A stretch of 36,687 bases of DNA from Treponema sp. UBA4232 (GCA_002396325.1 DGXM01000016.1:1-36687); one strand, 5' to 3'; shown: positions 1 to 7,833, counted from the first letter of the stretch. A program made the numbers and translations. Notes: generated by a model from the sequence alone, not told the origin.

Positions 1-81
1 GAGTGTTGGTGATTCTAAAAAAAACTGAACTATATTAAGACAAAGTTAATATCATGCTGAAACCCCGACCTTGATTCCCAA

Positions 82-1986
82 TCACTTGACACCCCACTTC
101 ACAGCGGCTTCACAGTCGGCATTCCAGGCAAAATCCCAGCCGGCGGGTTTGCGTTTTGCTTTGGCCGAGATAGTCTGATTTTTTCCCCAGAACCAGAAGG
201 CGTAATTTTTTATCACCTGCACGGACTCTGGAATCACAAGATTTTCAACGGAAAGACAGTTGCTGAAGGCGTGGGAACCGATGGTGCGTACAGATTCACT
301 AAGATTAACGGTTTTGAGATTCAGGCATCCATCGAAGGCATGGTGTCCCACCGTCACAACCGAAGTCATGGTCACTTCCTCAAGGGATGTGCAGCGGTTG
401 AATGCGTAAGTTCCGATTGTTTCCACGGTTGCCGGGATTGTTATTACACCCGAAGCCGCCGGCCATTCAATCAGAGTTTTTCCGTCGGCAGAAAAAATCG
501 CTCCGTTTTCACCACGGTACTGGGAATTTCCAGATGCAACGTTAATAGTCGTGAGAGCCCCGCATTCCGAAAAAGCACTTCCATCGCAACGGCGCAATGA
601 GTCAGGCAGATTCACGGAAGCAAGTTTTGGACATTTTGAAAATGCGTAGGATTCAATATTCACAATTCCCGGCATATTTACCGACGAAAGATCCGAACAT
701 TCAGCAAAAGCCTGATGTCCCACTTCACGGACTTGAGGCGGAAGATAGACGGAAACGAGCCCCTTTTGCCCGAAAAACGCATTGTCCTCCACCCGGTTGA
801 TTGTCTGAGGCAGAGTCACAGAGCCCTGAGCGGAAGGCCACGCAAAAAGACGAAGCCCCTCTTTTGAAAGAAGCATTCCATCTTTTGCGGAATATGTGGT
901 ATTGCCGTCTTCCACAGAAATGGATGTAAGCGACTTTGAGCCGATAAAAGCATTTTCCCTCACATCTTCAACTCTTTTCCCAAGAAAGACGGACTGAAGG
1001 GATGCACAGTTTTGGAAAGCATTGGGCTGTATGCTCACACAGTCAATATTCACACTGGTGAGTTCCGGGCAGCCGGCAAATGCATAGGCAGTGATTAAAT
1101 CAGCACTTACAGCAATATCCCCTTTTGCAGAGGGCCACGCAACCAGAGTCTTTTTGTCAGAAAGATAGATGGCACTGTTTTCTACTATATAATTGCGGTT
1201 TGACGGAGACACGCTGATTGTCGAAAGATTTTCGCACGAAATAAACGCTCCACCTTCTATTGATTTAACTCCCGGCCCAACGTTCAGATAACGAAGATTC
1301 GAGCAATGGGCAAAACACTCTTTCGGGAAAGACGTCACGGAATCAGGAAGCTGCAGGGCGCACAAAGACGAACATCCGTAGAAGGCTCTGAATCCCAAAG
1401 TGCTGCGTGTGCATTTGCGAATGTCCAGACTCACGGGATTTTGAGAGGAAGCAACAGAACGCTGCAAAAGATTGTCGTATCCCAATGCCGTGATGTCACG
1501 GTCGGTAACAATCACTCCCAATCCCGACGGAGCTGAAATATCCTTAAGCGCATCGGAGGCATCGGCAAATGAAGAGCAGTATGCAAGGACCGCAAGATTT
1601 TCCCCCGCTCCCACTTTTACGAAGACGTGCAAATCGTTGTTCTCTTCAAAAAGACGGTACAGACCTTCCGCCACAGTCACAGAATATTCGCTTCCGTCCT
1701 CGTTTGCCGGTGTAAAAAGATATCGGAGATATTCAGGTTCCCCGTTTGTTTCAGTGACAGACTCTTTTTCATCCGCTTTTTTCTTTTCATCCTCTTCGGA
1801 TTCCAAAATCACGTCCTCAAGAGGTCTTAGAGCAAACTCCCTTTCAGTTCCGGTCAAAGGCTCCCCGTCGCTCACCAATCTTAATTTCATATCGTAACAG
1901 GCGATTTCATGTTCCGAACTTTTACACGAAAAAAAACAAGCCAATGCAAAAAAGGCAATAAAACAAAAGTAATTTTTTATCTTCAT
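82..1986 (-). CDS. BspA-like leucine-rich-repeat surface lipoprotein
   Basis: Predicted surface-exposed lipoprotein of the BspA/LRR_5 kind, which in other host-associated bacteria binds host proteins or other cells; the ligand here is unknown. The ATG at 1986 is preceded by GGTGGAAAGG and opens a lipoprotein signal peptide with Cys at residues 17 and 21 (FFALAC, FFSC), so the longer frame starting at TTG 2076 is not used. Residues about 60-190 are acidic with no recognised fold. From about 190 to the end run repeats of the type 'AFxxCxxLxxVxLPxxVxxI'. Three copies of a roughly 30-residue insert containing 'WPSA.G' or 'WPAASG' break the LRR run near residues 263, 363 and 488. The gene sits downstream of the OmpA-like gene with a terminator between. 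Family call is firm, function is not. Confidence 0.85.
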   Translation of the reverse strand: MKIKNYFCFIAFFALACFFSCKSSEHEIACYDMKLRLVSDGEPLTGTEREFALRPLEDVILESEEDEKKKADEKESVTETNGEPEYLRYLFTPANEDGSEYSVTVAEGLYRLFEENNDLHVFVKVGAGENLAVLAYCSSFADASDALKDISAPSGLGVIVTDRDITALGYDNLLQRSVASSQNPVSLDIRKCTRSTLGFRAFYGCSSLCALQLPDSVTSFPKECFAHCSNLRYLNVGPGVKSIEGGAFISCENLSTISVSPSNRNYIVENSAIYLSDKKTLVAWPSAKGDIAVSADLITAYAFAGCPELTSVNIDCVSIQPNAFQNCASLQSVFLGKRVEDVRENAFIGSKSLTSISVEDGNTTYSAKDGMLLSKEGLRLFAWPSAQGSVTLPQTINRVEDNAFFGQKGLVSVYLPPQVREVGHQAFAECSDLSSVNMPGIVNIESYAFSKCPKLASVNLPDSLRRCDGSAFSECGALTTINVASGNSQYRGENGAIFSADGKTLIEWPAASGVITIPATVETIGTYAFNRCTSLEEVTMTSVVTVGHHAFDGCLNLKTVNLSESVRTIGSHAFSNCLSVENLVIPESVQVIKNYAFWFWGKNQTISAKAKRKPAGWDFAWNADCEAAVKWGVK

Positions 1987-1996
1987 CCTTTCCACC

Positions 1997-2023
1997 AAAA
2001 AAAGAACTCCGAAAGCAGAGCTC
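1997..2023 (-). terminator. Intrinsic terminator after the OmpA-like gene
   Basis: Read on the minus strand, GAGCTC and GAGTTC pair as a 6-bp stem (one G-U) around an 8-nt loop, followed by seven T. The T run ends only a few bases before the ribosome binding site of the LRR lipoprotein, so the structure lies inside that gene's leader if it is reached by read-through. Confidence 0.55.
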
Positions 2024-2107
2024 CCGGAGCTTTTATCTAAGATAAGGGCGGCTCGAAAGAAATGTGAAATTTCCAAGACACCCGTTACATTCTCAAGGTC
2101 TGCAGTT

Positions 2108-3166
2108 TTAGTATCGGCGTACCAGAGTAATTTCTACACGGCGGTTGCGCTGTTTTCCTGCCTCGGTTGTATTGTCTGCGCGCGGCTGTGACGAACCTGC
2201 TCCGCTTACCCTCATCTGAGTATTTGTCTTGCGGACTCCCTGCTGAATCAGATAGTCGGCAACAGTCTTTGCACGTCCCAGAGAGAATTCCACATCTCCC
2301 TCGTCTGTAGAGTCTGCGGTCTTTGCACAATGGCCCACAACATGAAGAGTGTTGTTGTATCTCTTGAGCATGGCGGCAATCTTATTGAGTTTCGGATATT
2401 CAGAATCTTCCAGAACAGCTGAATCGGGTTTGAAGTTGATTGTATCAAGACAGATTGTGACACCCTCTGCCGAACGGTAAACGGAAACAGCATCCTTCAA
2501 GTCGGGATCTGCGGCAATTTCTGCGGCTGTGGCATCAACAACTTTATTTTCACGCTCTGCAATTCTTTCTGCTGTACCGGCATTCTTTCCCATTATATAC
2601 AAAAATCCCAGACGTGCTCCGATGTACACTGAAACAGGAGAATTGAAAGTCTCCACGCCAACCTGAGGTGTAAATTCAAACTCGAGCTTGCCGTTGCAGA
2701 TGTCCAAAGGATTCCAACGGAATGAAAGCGAAAGATTTGCCATCTGATCCAGTCTATCATAATTCTTTGAACCGTCACTGGACCATACCTTCTTGTTGAC
2801 CACACCATAGCTCAATTCAGGCTGGAATGCAAAATCAGTCTTTCCAAACGGAAAACGGATCCACCATCCGAAAAGTCCGAATAAATCAGCACCCGATGTA
2901 ACAGGCGATTTCTGTGCCAAAAGACCTGAACCTGAAATATGAACACCAAGACCATTCTGCTTACCGAAAAGTGCAAAAGGCATACCGAATTCGGAGGAAA
3001 CACCGCCTCCCAAATCAATGCTGCCATCATCTCCGTGTCCGTTGACAATTCCGTTTAACTGGCCGAATCCACCCATGCGAACCACAAGATCCATATCAGC
3101 TGCAAAAGTTGAAACCACGGCGGATGCCATCAATGCGGCAATCACTGCCATCATTTTTTTCTTCAT
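2108..3166 (-). CDS. OmpA-family outer membrane protein
   Basis: Envelope protein with an N-terminal signal peptide (KKKMMAVIAALMASAVVSTFAA), a middle region of about 170 residues rich in alternating aromatic and hydrophobic residues as expected for a beta-barrel, and a C-terminal OmpA-like peptidoglycan-binding domain from about residue 235. That domain shows 'VVGHCAKTADS', 'LGRAKTVADYLIQQG' and the closing 'AGKQRNRRVEITL', where the conserved Arg and Asn residues contact peptidoglycan in known members. It probably anchors the outer membrane to the cell wall. ATG 3166 has a TAGGAG site. A terminator follows the gene. The barrel is inferred from composition only; the OmpA domain is clear. Confidence 0.88.
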   Translation of the reverse strand: MKKKMMAVIAALMASAVVSTFAADMDLVVRMGGFGQLNGIVNGHGDDGSIDLGGGVSSEFGMPFALFGKQNGLGVHISGSGLLAQKSPVTSGADLFGLFGWWIRFPFGKTDFAFQPELSYGVVNKKVWSSDGSKNYDRLDQMANLSLSFRWNPLDICNGKLEFEFTPQVGVETFNSPVSVYIGARLGFLYIMGKNAGTAERIAERENKVVDATAAEIAADPDLKDAVSVYRSAEGVTICLDTINFKPDSAVLEDSEYPKLNKIAAMLKRYNNTLHVVGHCAKTADSTDEGDVEFSLGRAKTVADYLIQQGVRKTNTQMRVSGAGSSQPRADNTTEAGKQRNRRVEITLVRRY

Positions 3167-3186
3167 AATTTACTCCTATGACGTTA

Positions 3187-3215
3187 ATTGTAAAACTTTA
3201 CAACATTTTTTACAA
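3187..3215 (-). promoter_or_regulatory. Sigma-70-type promoter for the OmpA-like gene
   Basis: On the minus strand TTGTAA (3215-3210) and TACAAT (3192-3187) are separated by exactly 17 bp, about 20 bp before the start codon. The -10 box lies inside the palindrome listed separately. Confidence 0.6.
3188..3203. promoter_or_regulatory. Candidate operator palindrome at the OmpA-gene promoter
   Basis: TTGTAAAACTTTACAA has 7-bp arms (TTGTAAA and TTTACAA) that pair perfectly around a 2-bp centre and overlap the -10 box of the OmpA-gene promoter. The position suits a repressor site. Which regulator binds cannot be told from the sequence. Confidence 0.4.
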
Positions 3216-3247
3216 GATAAAAAATCCTGTCTCAAAAAAAATTCCTC

Positions 3248-3276
3248 TTGACATATTCAAAAAATCCGTATATCCT
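3248..3276 (+). promoter_or_regulatory. Promoter of the aroF-tyrA operon
   Basis: TTGACA (3248-3253), a 17-bp spacer and TATCCT (3271-3276). The expected transcription start is near 3282-3284, only a few bases before the ATG of the leader peptide, which has no Shine-Dalgarno sequence. Confidence 0.65.
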
Positions 3277-3285
3277 ATCCCCGTT

Positions 3286-3393
3286 ATGAAGAACACAACC
3301 CGTTGGGCACAGAATATCAAATCCTCATTGCTGGCTTACTTTTACTTTAGCTTTTATGGATTCTCTCGTGTCTGCGGAAGTCGCTCTGAATAG
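3286..3393 (+). CDS. Tyr/Phe-rich attenuator leader peptide
   Basis: A 35-codon open frame, too short for most gene finders, encodes Trp at residue 7 and the run YFYFSFYGF at residues 18-26 (three Tyr, four Phe in nine codons). It lies between the promoter and the terminator that precede the DAHP synthase gene. Such peptides act by being translated: when Tyr-tRNA or Phe-tRNA is scarce the ribosome stalls on these codons and changes folding of the RNA ahead of it, as known for pheL and trpL in other bacteria. The last codons (Cys-Gly-Ser-Arg-Ser-Glu, from 3373) are themselves the antiterminator strand. With the promoter at 3248-3276 and no ribosome binding site, the ATG would lie at or within about 3 nt of the mRNA 5' end, so leaderless initiation is likely. 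The product itself probably has no function. Confidence 0.75.
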   Translation: MKNTTRWAQNIKSSLLAYFYFSFYGFSRVCGSRSE

Positions 3394-3440
3394 AGTGTGC
3401 TGTGTTTACTGTCAGAGGTAATTACAGGGAGCCTTCCGCA
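3373..3440 (+). promoter_or_regulatory. Antiterminator of the aroF-tyrA attenuator
   Basis: TGCGGAAGTCGCTCTG (3373-3388) can pair with CAGGGAGCCTTCCGCA (3425-3440). Eight base pairs at one end are perfect (TGCGGAAG with CTTCCGCA); over the full 16 positions 13 are Watson-Crick and one more is a G-U pair. The downstream strand is the 5' arm of the terminator, so the two structures exclude each other. The upstream strand is the tail of the leader peptide frame: a ribosome that reaches the stop codon at 3391 covers it, while one stalled at Tyr24 leaves it free. Confidence 0.75.
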
Positions 3441-3459
3441 AGGGAGGCTCCTTTTTTTT
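3427..3459 (+). terminator. Attenuator terminator upstream of aroF
   Basis: GGAGCCTTCC and GGGAGGCTCC form a 10-bp stem (one G-U pair) closed by a GCAA tetraloop and followed by eight T (3452-3459). It stands between promoter and structural genes, the hallmark of attenuation rather than of gene-end termination. Confidence 0.9.
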
Positions 3460-3522
3460 ACCCGCAATTAAAAGACCGAAGGTAAAAGGCGCGGTTTTGC
3501 CTAAAGTCATTGGAGGATTTAA

Positions 3523-4557
3523 ATGATTATCGTATTAAAGCAGGGAACTGCAAAAAAAGATGTTGATTCATTCATTGAAGATGTAAAGAGCAAGGGACTC
3601 GGTGTCCATGTTTCAAACGGTGTTGACAAGACTGTGCTTGGGCTTTTGGGCGACACATCAAAACTCGACCCCGAGGATTTTCTCGCAAATGACATTGTGG
3701 AATCTGCAGAACGTGTTTCAGCTCCATACAAAATGGCAAGCCGTTCATTCCACCCGCAGAACACAGTCGTAACAGTCGGGGCAAACCAGAGCGGAATCAC
3801 CCCGTGCACCATCGGAGACGGAAAGACCGTGCCGGTGATTGCAGGTCCATGTTCAGTCGAAACAGAGCAGCAGATTATGGATGCGGCCCATGCAGTGAAA
3901 GCATCCGGTGCAAGAATCCTCCGTGGCGGAGCTTACAAACCGCGCACTTCCCCCTACAGTTTCCAGGGACTCGGTGTTGAAGGTCTCAGGCTTCTTTCAA
4001 TGGCAAAAAAAGAAACAGGCCTCCCCATCTGCACAGAGCTTATGTCAATTTCCGAACTGAAATATTTCGATGATGTTGATTTGATTCAAATCGGCGCACG
4101 CAACTTCCAGAACTTCGATCTTTTGAAGGAACTCGGAAAATGCGGAAAAGCGGTTCTTCTTAAGCGCGGACTTTCAGGCACAATCACTGAACTCCTTATG
4201 TCTGCCGAATACATTATGGCAAACGGAAATGAAAACGTGGTTCTCTGCGAACGCGGAATCCGCTACTACGACAACTACACAAGAAACTGCCTTGACCTGA
4301 GTGCCGTTCCCTACATCCACAAAGTGAGCCACCTGCCCATAGTGGTTGACCCAAGCCATGCATGCGGAATCAGATGGATGGTCGGAGACCTTGCAAAAGC
4401 CGCAGTCGCAATCGGTGCAGACGCACTTGAAATAGAAGTCCACTGCAATCCCGAAAAGGCACTGAGCGACGCATCCCAGCAGCTCACACCCGCAATGTAC
4501 TCAGACCTTATGGCAAAGCTCAACAAGATTGCAGCGGTTGACGGCAGGACCATGTAA
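3523..4557 (+). CDS. aroF: 3-deoxy-7-phosphoheptulonate (DAHP) synthase, type I-beta
   Basis: Condenses phosphoenolpyruvate and erythrose 4-phosphate, the first step of aromatic amino-acid synthesis. Residues 1-70 form the ferredoxin-like N-terminal domain typical of Thermotoga-type enzymes, where it gives feedback inhibition by Tyr or Phe. The barrel follows, with AGPCSVE (108-113, metal-ligand Cys110), GGAYKPRTSPYSFQGLG (135-151, PEP-binding Lys139 and Arg141), LLKRG, LCERGIR and VVDPSHA (metal-ligand His279). Length, 344 residues, is usual for the class. Start ATG 3523 has a GGAGG site. The gene is first in an operon with tyrA (1-bp gap) and is preceded by an attenuator keyed to Tyr/Phe codons, so both enzyme activity and transcription are probably feedback controlled. 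Confidence 0.95.
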   Translation: MIIVLKQGTAKKDVDSFIEDVKSKGLGVHVSNGVDKTVLGLLGDTSKLDPEDFLANDIVESAERVSAPYKMASRSFHPQNTVVTVGANQSGITPCTIGDGKTVPVIAGPCSVETEQQIMDAAHAVKASGARILRGGAYKPRTSPYSFQGLGVEGLRLLSMAKKETGLPICTELMSISELKYFDDVDLIQIGARNFQNFDLLKELGKCGKAVLLKRGLSGTITELLMSAEYIMANGNENVVLCERGIRYYDNYTRNCLDLSAVPYIHKVSHLPIVVDPSHACGIRWMVGDLAKAAVAIGADALEIEVHCNPEKALSDASQQLTPAMYSDLMAKLNKIAAVDGRTM

Positions 4558-4558
4558 A

Positions 4559-5452
4559 ATGAAAAAGCTGAATGAACTCACTTACGGTATTGTAGGACTT
4601 GGCATTATGGGAGGCTCGTTTGCAAAATCAATCAGGCAGAACATTTTGAGCCAGGCCCTTTCCACCGGTAGAATCTGGGTCTGCAATAGAAGCACCGCAT
4701 GTCTTTCGCAGGCCTCTCAGGAGGGAGTTGCAGACAGAACATTCACAGCCGGCGAGGTAAAAGAAATGCTTCCCGGTTGCGATGTGGTATTCATCTGCTT
4801 GTATCCGCACGCCACTCTTGACTTCCTGAAGGAAAACAGGGATTATTTCAAAAGCGGTGCAATCGTGACCGACATCAGCGGCGTGAAAGGCATCTTCGAA
4901 AAGGAGCTTCCTTCAATTCTCCGCAATGACGTTGACTTCATCATTGGACACCCGATGGCCGGCGGAGAAAAAGAAGGTTATGCGAATTCAAAGGCGAGTT
5001 TTTTTGTCAACCACAATTACATCCTTTGTCCTAGCAGCAGCAACAAAAAAGAAAACCTCGAGCTGATGAAAAATCTCATCTCGGAAATGGGATTCACCCG
5101 GATTACGGAAACTGACTGTGACACCCACGACCGGAAGATTGGATTCACAAGCCAGCTCTGCCACGTGATAGCAAGCGCATTGGTTCAAAGCGCAGACGGA
5201 CCTGAAATCACCGCATTCGGAGGAGGCAGTTTTGAAGACCTTACCCGCATCGCGATGATAAACGCGCCGTTGTGGACAGAACTCTTCATCAGCAATAAAG
5301 AAAAGCTTGTTCAGCACATCGAGAACTTCGAAAACTCGCTCAAAGAATTAAAGGACGAGATTAAACAAGGCGATTCTGAAAAAATAAAGTCCTATCTTGA
5401 ACAGGTGAGAGAAAAAAGACTCGCCATGGGAAGGCAGAACATAAAAATTTAA
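4559..5452 (+). CDS. tyrA: Prephenate dehydrogenase
   Basis: Oxidative decarboxylation of prephenate to 4-hydroxyphenylpyruvate, committing chorismate to tyrosine. The 297-residue protein has a Rossmann fold with GLGIMGG at residues 13-19, then DISGVKG, GHPMAGGE, SQLCH and DLTRIA, which carry the catalytic Ser, His, His and Arg of the family. No ACT domain is present, so direct feedback control may be weak, which fits with transcriptional attenuation. The ATG at 4559 is used because it lies one base after the aroF stop; the longer frame from 4529 would run into aroF. It could be a cyclohexadienyl (arogenate) dehydrogenase instead, as substrate choice is not visible. The stop is 14 bp from the convergent ABC gene. 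Confidence 0.92.
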   Translation: MKKLNELTYGIVGLGIMGGSFAKSIRQNILSQALSTGRIWVCNRSTACLSQASQEGVADRTFTAGEVKEMLPGCDVVFICLYPHATLDFLKENRDYFKSGAIVTDISGVKGIFEKELPSILRNDVDFIIGHPMAGGEKEGYANSKASFFVNHNYILCPSSSNKKENLELMKNLISEMGFTRITETDCDTHDRKIGFTSQLCHVIASALVQSADGPEITAFGGGSFEDLTRIAMINAPLWTELFISNKEKLVQHIENFENSLKELKDEIKQGDSEKIKSYLEQVREKRLAMGRQNIKI

Positions 5453-5466
5453 AATGTTTTCACGGA

Positions 5467-6249
5467 TTATTTTTCGTTGAAGCGTTTCAGGAACAATTTG
5501 GTACGTTCTTCCTTTGGGGAATTAATCACATCGGAAGGACGCCCATGTTCCACAATCACGCCGCCGTCCATAAAAATAATATGGTCGCTGGTGTCCCTCG
5601 CAAAAGCCATCTCGTGAGTCACAACAACCATCGTCATATCGGTCTTTGCAAGTTCCCTGATCACCTGAAGGATTTCCCCTGTAAGTTCAGGATCCAAAGC
5701 CGATGTAGGTTCATCGAAAAACAGCACCTGAGGATTCAATGCCAAAGCACGTGCAATGCTCACTCTCTGTTGCTGACCACCGCTCAACTGGCACGGATAT
5801 GCGGATGCCTTGTCAGAAAGGTTCATTTTTGCAAGAAGAGACATCGCCACTGATTCAGCTTCTTCCGCGCTACGGCCAAGCACAATCCTCTGTGCCTCGG
5901 TGATATTTCTGAGTACCGAAAAATGAGGAAACAGATTGAAGTTTTGAAACACAAGCCCCACATCAAGACCGATTTTTCTAAGCACAGATTTGTCCGCGTA
6001 GACACCGTCCAGAACCATATTCTCACCGCAGATTGCAATGGAACCGCCGCTCACAGTCTCAAGCTGAGTGATGCATCTGAGCAAAGTTGATTTTCCACTT
6101 CCCGACGGACCGATTATTCCAAGCACATCTCCACGATGCACTGTAAACGAAATATCTTTTATAACTTTAAGGTCACCGAAATTCTTTGAAAGATTTTCAA
6201 CCTTGATTATTTCATCCGGCTCTTTTTTTGTTTCACTTATAGTAGTCAA
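5467..6249 (-). CDS. Polar amino-acid ABC transporter ATP-binding protein
   Basis: ATPase that powers uptake by the permease and binding lipoprotein encoded just upstream. Walker A GPSGSGKST is at residues 47-55, followed by a Q loop (VFQNFN), the signature LSGGQQQR, Walker B VLFFDEPTSALD and the switch His in VVTHEM. The protein belongs to the GlnQ/HisP group. The preferred start is TTG 6249, which has GGAG 7 bp before it and overlaps the permease stop by 17 bp; the longer frame begins at a TTG at 6285 without a ribosome site and runs further into the permease gene. Substrate is not determinable beyond polar amino acid. Confidence 0.92.
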   Translation of the reverse strand: MTTISETKKEPDEIIKVENLSKNFGDLKVIKDISFTVHRGDVLGIIGPSGSGKSTLLRCITQLETVSGGSIAICGENMVLDGVYADKSVLRKIGLDVGLVFQNFNLFPHFSVLRNITEAQRIVLGRSAEEAESVAMSLLAKMNLSDKASAYPCQLSGGQQQRVSIARALALNPQVLFFDEPTSALDPELTGEILQVIRELAKTDMTMVVVTHEMAFARDTSDHIIFMDGGVIVEHGRPSDVINSPKEERTKLFLKRFNEK

Positions 6250-6904
6250 GTTTCTTCTCCACAATATCAAAAGTCCGTGACACAACCCAGTTCAAAATAA
6301 AATAAATCACACCGGCGATAAACAAAGGAAGCACACTCACAAGACGTCCGCTCTGAGTTTTCGCCACATGGAACAACTCCGCCACACCAAGCACCTGAAC
6401 AAGAGCCGTATCTTTCACAAGCGTAATCACTTCATTGCCCATTGCAGGAACAATTTTTTTTATGACTTGAGGAAGCACAATGCGGAAAAAAGTCTGACTG
6501 CGGGTGAATCCCAAAACAGACGAGGCTTCATACTGCCCCACTGGAACAGCCTGTATTCCACCGCGGTAAATCTCGGCAAAATAACAGGCATAATTAATGA
6601 CCATGGCGACTATTGCTGCTGTGAAACGCCCCATTCCCACACCGAAGATATAAGGAGGAGCGAAATAGACGAAAATCAACTGAAGCATAAGAGGTGTGCC
6701 GCGGATGACAAGTAAAAAAATCGAAGTGATTTTCGACACAACCTTCAGCCGAGACATGCGTCCCATGCAAATCAATAATGCAAGCGGAAGCGCAAAAATC
6801 AGCGTAAGAAAAAAAATCTCCAAACTGATGGCGGTACTCTTGAGCATTATGAGAATCAGTTTGTCCACCTGCATTTTAGAAAAATACGCAACCATAGAAG
6901 CCAT
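6233..6904 (-). CDS. Polar amino-acid ABC transporter permease
   Basis: Inner-membrane permease of the HisM/GlnP type, 223 residues with about five membrane segments. The EAA loop that docks the ATPase is seen in 'GQYEASSVLGFTRSQTFF' followed by 'RIVLPQ'. It is the only permease gene of the operon, so it probably works as a homodimer. The start ATG 6904 has GGATAAG before it and lies 17 bp after the binding-protein stop. Its end overlaps the ATPase gene, which suggests translational coupling. Confidence 0.92.
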   Translation of the reverse strand: MASMVAYFSKMQVDKLILIMLKSTAISLEIFFLTLIFALPLALLICMGRMSRLKVVSKITSIFLLVIRGTPLMLQLIFVYFAPPYIFGVGMGRFTAAIVAMVINYACYFAEIYRGGIQAVPVGQYEASSVLGFTRSQTFFRIVLPQVIKKIVPAMGNEVITLVKDTALVQVLGVAELFHVAKTQSGRLVSVLPLFIAGVIYFILNWVVSRTFDIVEKKLDYYK

Positions 6905-6921
6905 AACATCTTATCCAAAAA

Positions 6922-7737
6922 TCAACGACCGATTACAGACAAATCTTCACCAAACCATTTTTCGGAAATTGATTTAACAGTGCCGTCATTCTGCATCTCC
7001 AGAAGAATCCTTTCCACTTCATCACGGAGTTTTATATCCTGTTTGCGGAATGCGATTCCATACTCTTCGTTTGCAAGACCTTCTTTAAGCACTCGATACG
7101 GCTGACCGGAATGTTTAATGGTGTATTCGGCAACAACACGGTCCATTACAACTGCATCAATATTTCCGATTCCCAAATCATTAAGAGCAGTAAGATTTTC
7201 CTCAAACTCAACCACGCTTCCAAGACTGTTCATAAAATCGCTGTCTGCGGTAATTGCTTCCCATGCAGATGAGCCGCTCTGAACACCAACATTTTTATTT
7301 TTCAAATCAGAAAGATTTTTGACTCCGCTTTCATTTCTCACAACAGCAACCTGAGCATTGTCAAGATATGCAAATGTGCAGGCCATAGCCTCGCGTCTTT
7401 CTTTTGTCATTGTAAAGCCGTTCCAAATACAGTCAATCTTACCAGTGGCAAGTTCCTGCTCTTTTGCGGCCCAGTCAATAGGCTGAAGCACGAGAGGCAC
7501 TCCCATGCGTTTTGCAACTTCTGCAGCCATATCAATATCATATCCCACAATCTCGTTGTTCTCATCGCGGAATCCAAGCGGAGGGAAAGAATCATCAAGA
7601 CCCAAAACAAATTTTCCACGGGACTTCAAATCTTCCAAAGAATTATCCACTGAAGATTTCTTTGAACAAGAAGCAAGTGAAGAAACTGCAACAACAGCAA
7701 ACAAAACTGCGGAAACAATCTTACCAATCTTTTCCAT
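6922..7737 (-). CDS. Amino-acid ABC transporter substrate-binding lipoprotein
   Basis: Solute-binding protein of family 3. The signal peptide ends in the lipobox LASC (Cys24), so the protein is tethered to the inner membrane. The mature part shows 'LDDSFPPLGFRDENNEIVGYDIDMA', split here as LDDSFPPLGFRD and EIVGYDIDMA, the family hallmark near the ligand pocket, and ends with 'LLEMQNDGTVKSISEKWFG'. First gene of a three-gene operon with permease and ATPase. ATG 7737 has an AGGAG site and a promoter lies just upstream. The ligand, perhaps Glu, Gln, His or Cys, cannot be told from the sequence. Confidence 0.92.
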   Translation of the reverse strand: MEKIGKIVSAVLFAVVAVSSLASCSKKSSVDNSLEDLKSRGKFVLGLDDSFPPLGFRDENNEIVGYDIDMAAEVAKRMGVPLVLQPIDWAAKEQELATGKIDCIWNGFTMTKERREAMACTFAYLDNAQVAVVRNESGVKNLSDLKNKNVGVQSGSSAWEAITADSDFMNSLGSVVEFEENLTALNDLGIGNIDAVVMDRVVAEYTIKHSGQPYRVLKEGLANEEYGIAFRKQDIKLRDEVERILLEMQNDGTVKSISEKWFGEDLSVIGR

Positions 7738-7786
7738 TATATTCTCCTATAAACTCTGCATCAGCAAAGCATCTGACAATGGAGAC

Positions 7787-7815
7787 ATAATATAGGTTTT
7801 TTAAAATAATTACAA
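7787..7815 (-). promoter_or_regulatory. Promoter of the amino-acid ABC operon
   Basis: On the minus strand TTGTAA (7815-7810), a 17-bp spacer and TATTAT (7792-7787), about 50 bp before the binding-protein ATG. It lies between the end of the cyclase gene and the ABC operon, which supports separate transcription of the two. Confidence 0.5.
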
Positions 7816-7833
7816 CCCTTCTAAAGATGACCG

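Noticed and set aside
1472..1897. Long open frames antisense to the LRR gene, and similar frames opposite ilvD, the MarR operon and the RND genes.
   Set aside because: They have no ribosome sites or recognisable domains and mirror the codon structure of the real genes on the other strand.
1987..2076. N-terminal extension of the LRR lipoprotein to TTG 2076.
   Set aside because: It has no ribosome site, crosses the terminator, and would hide the lipoprotein signal peptide that starts at ATG 1986.
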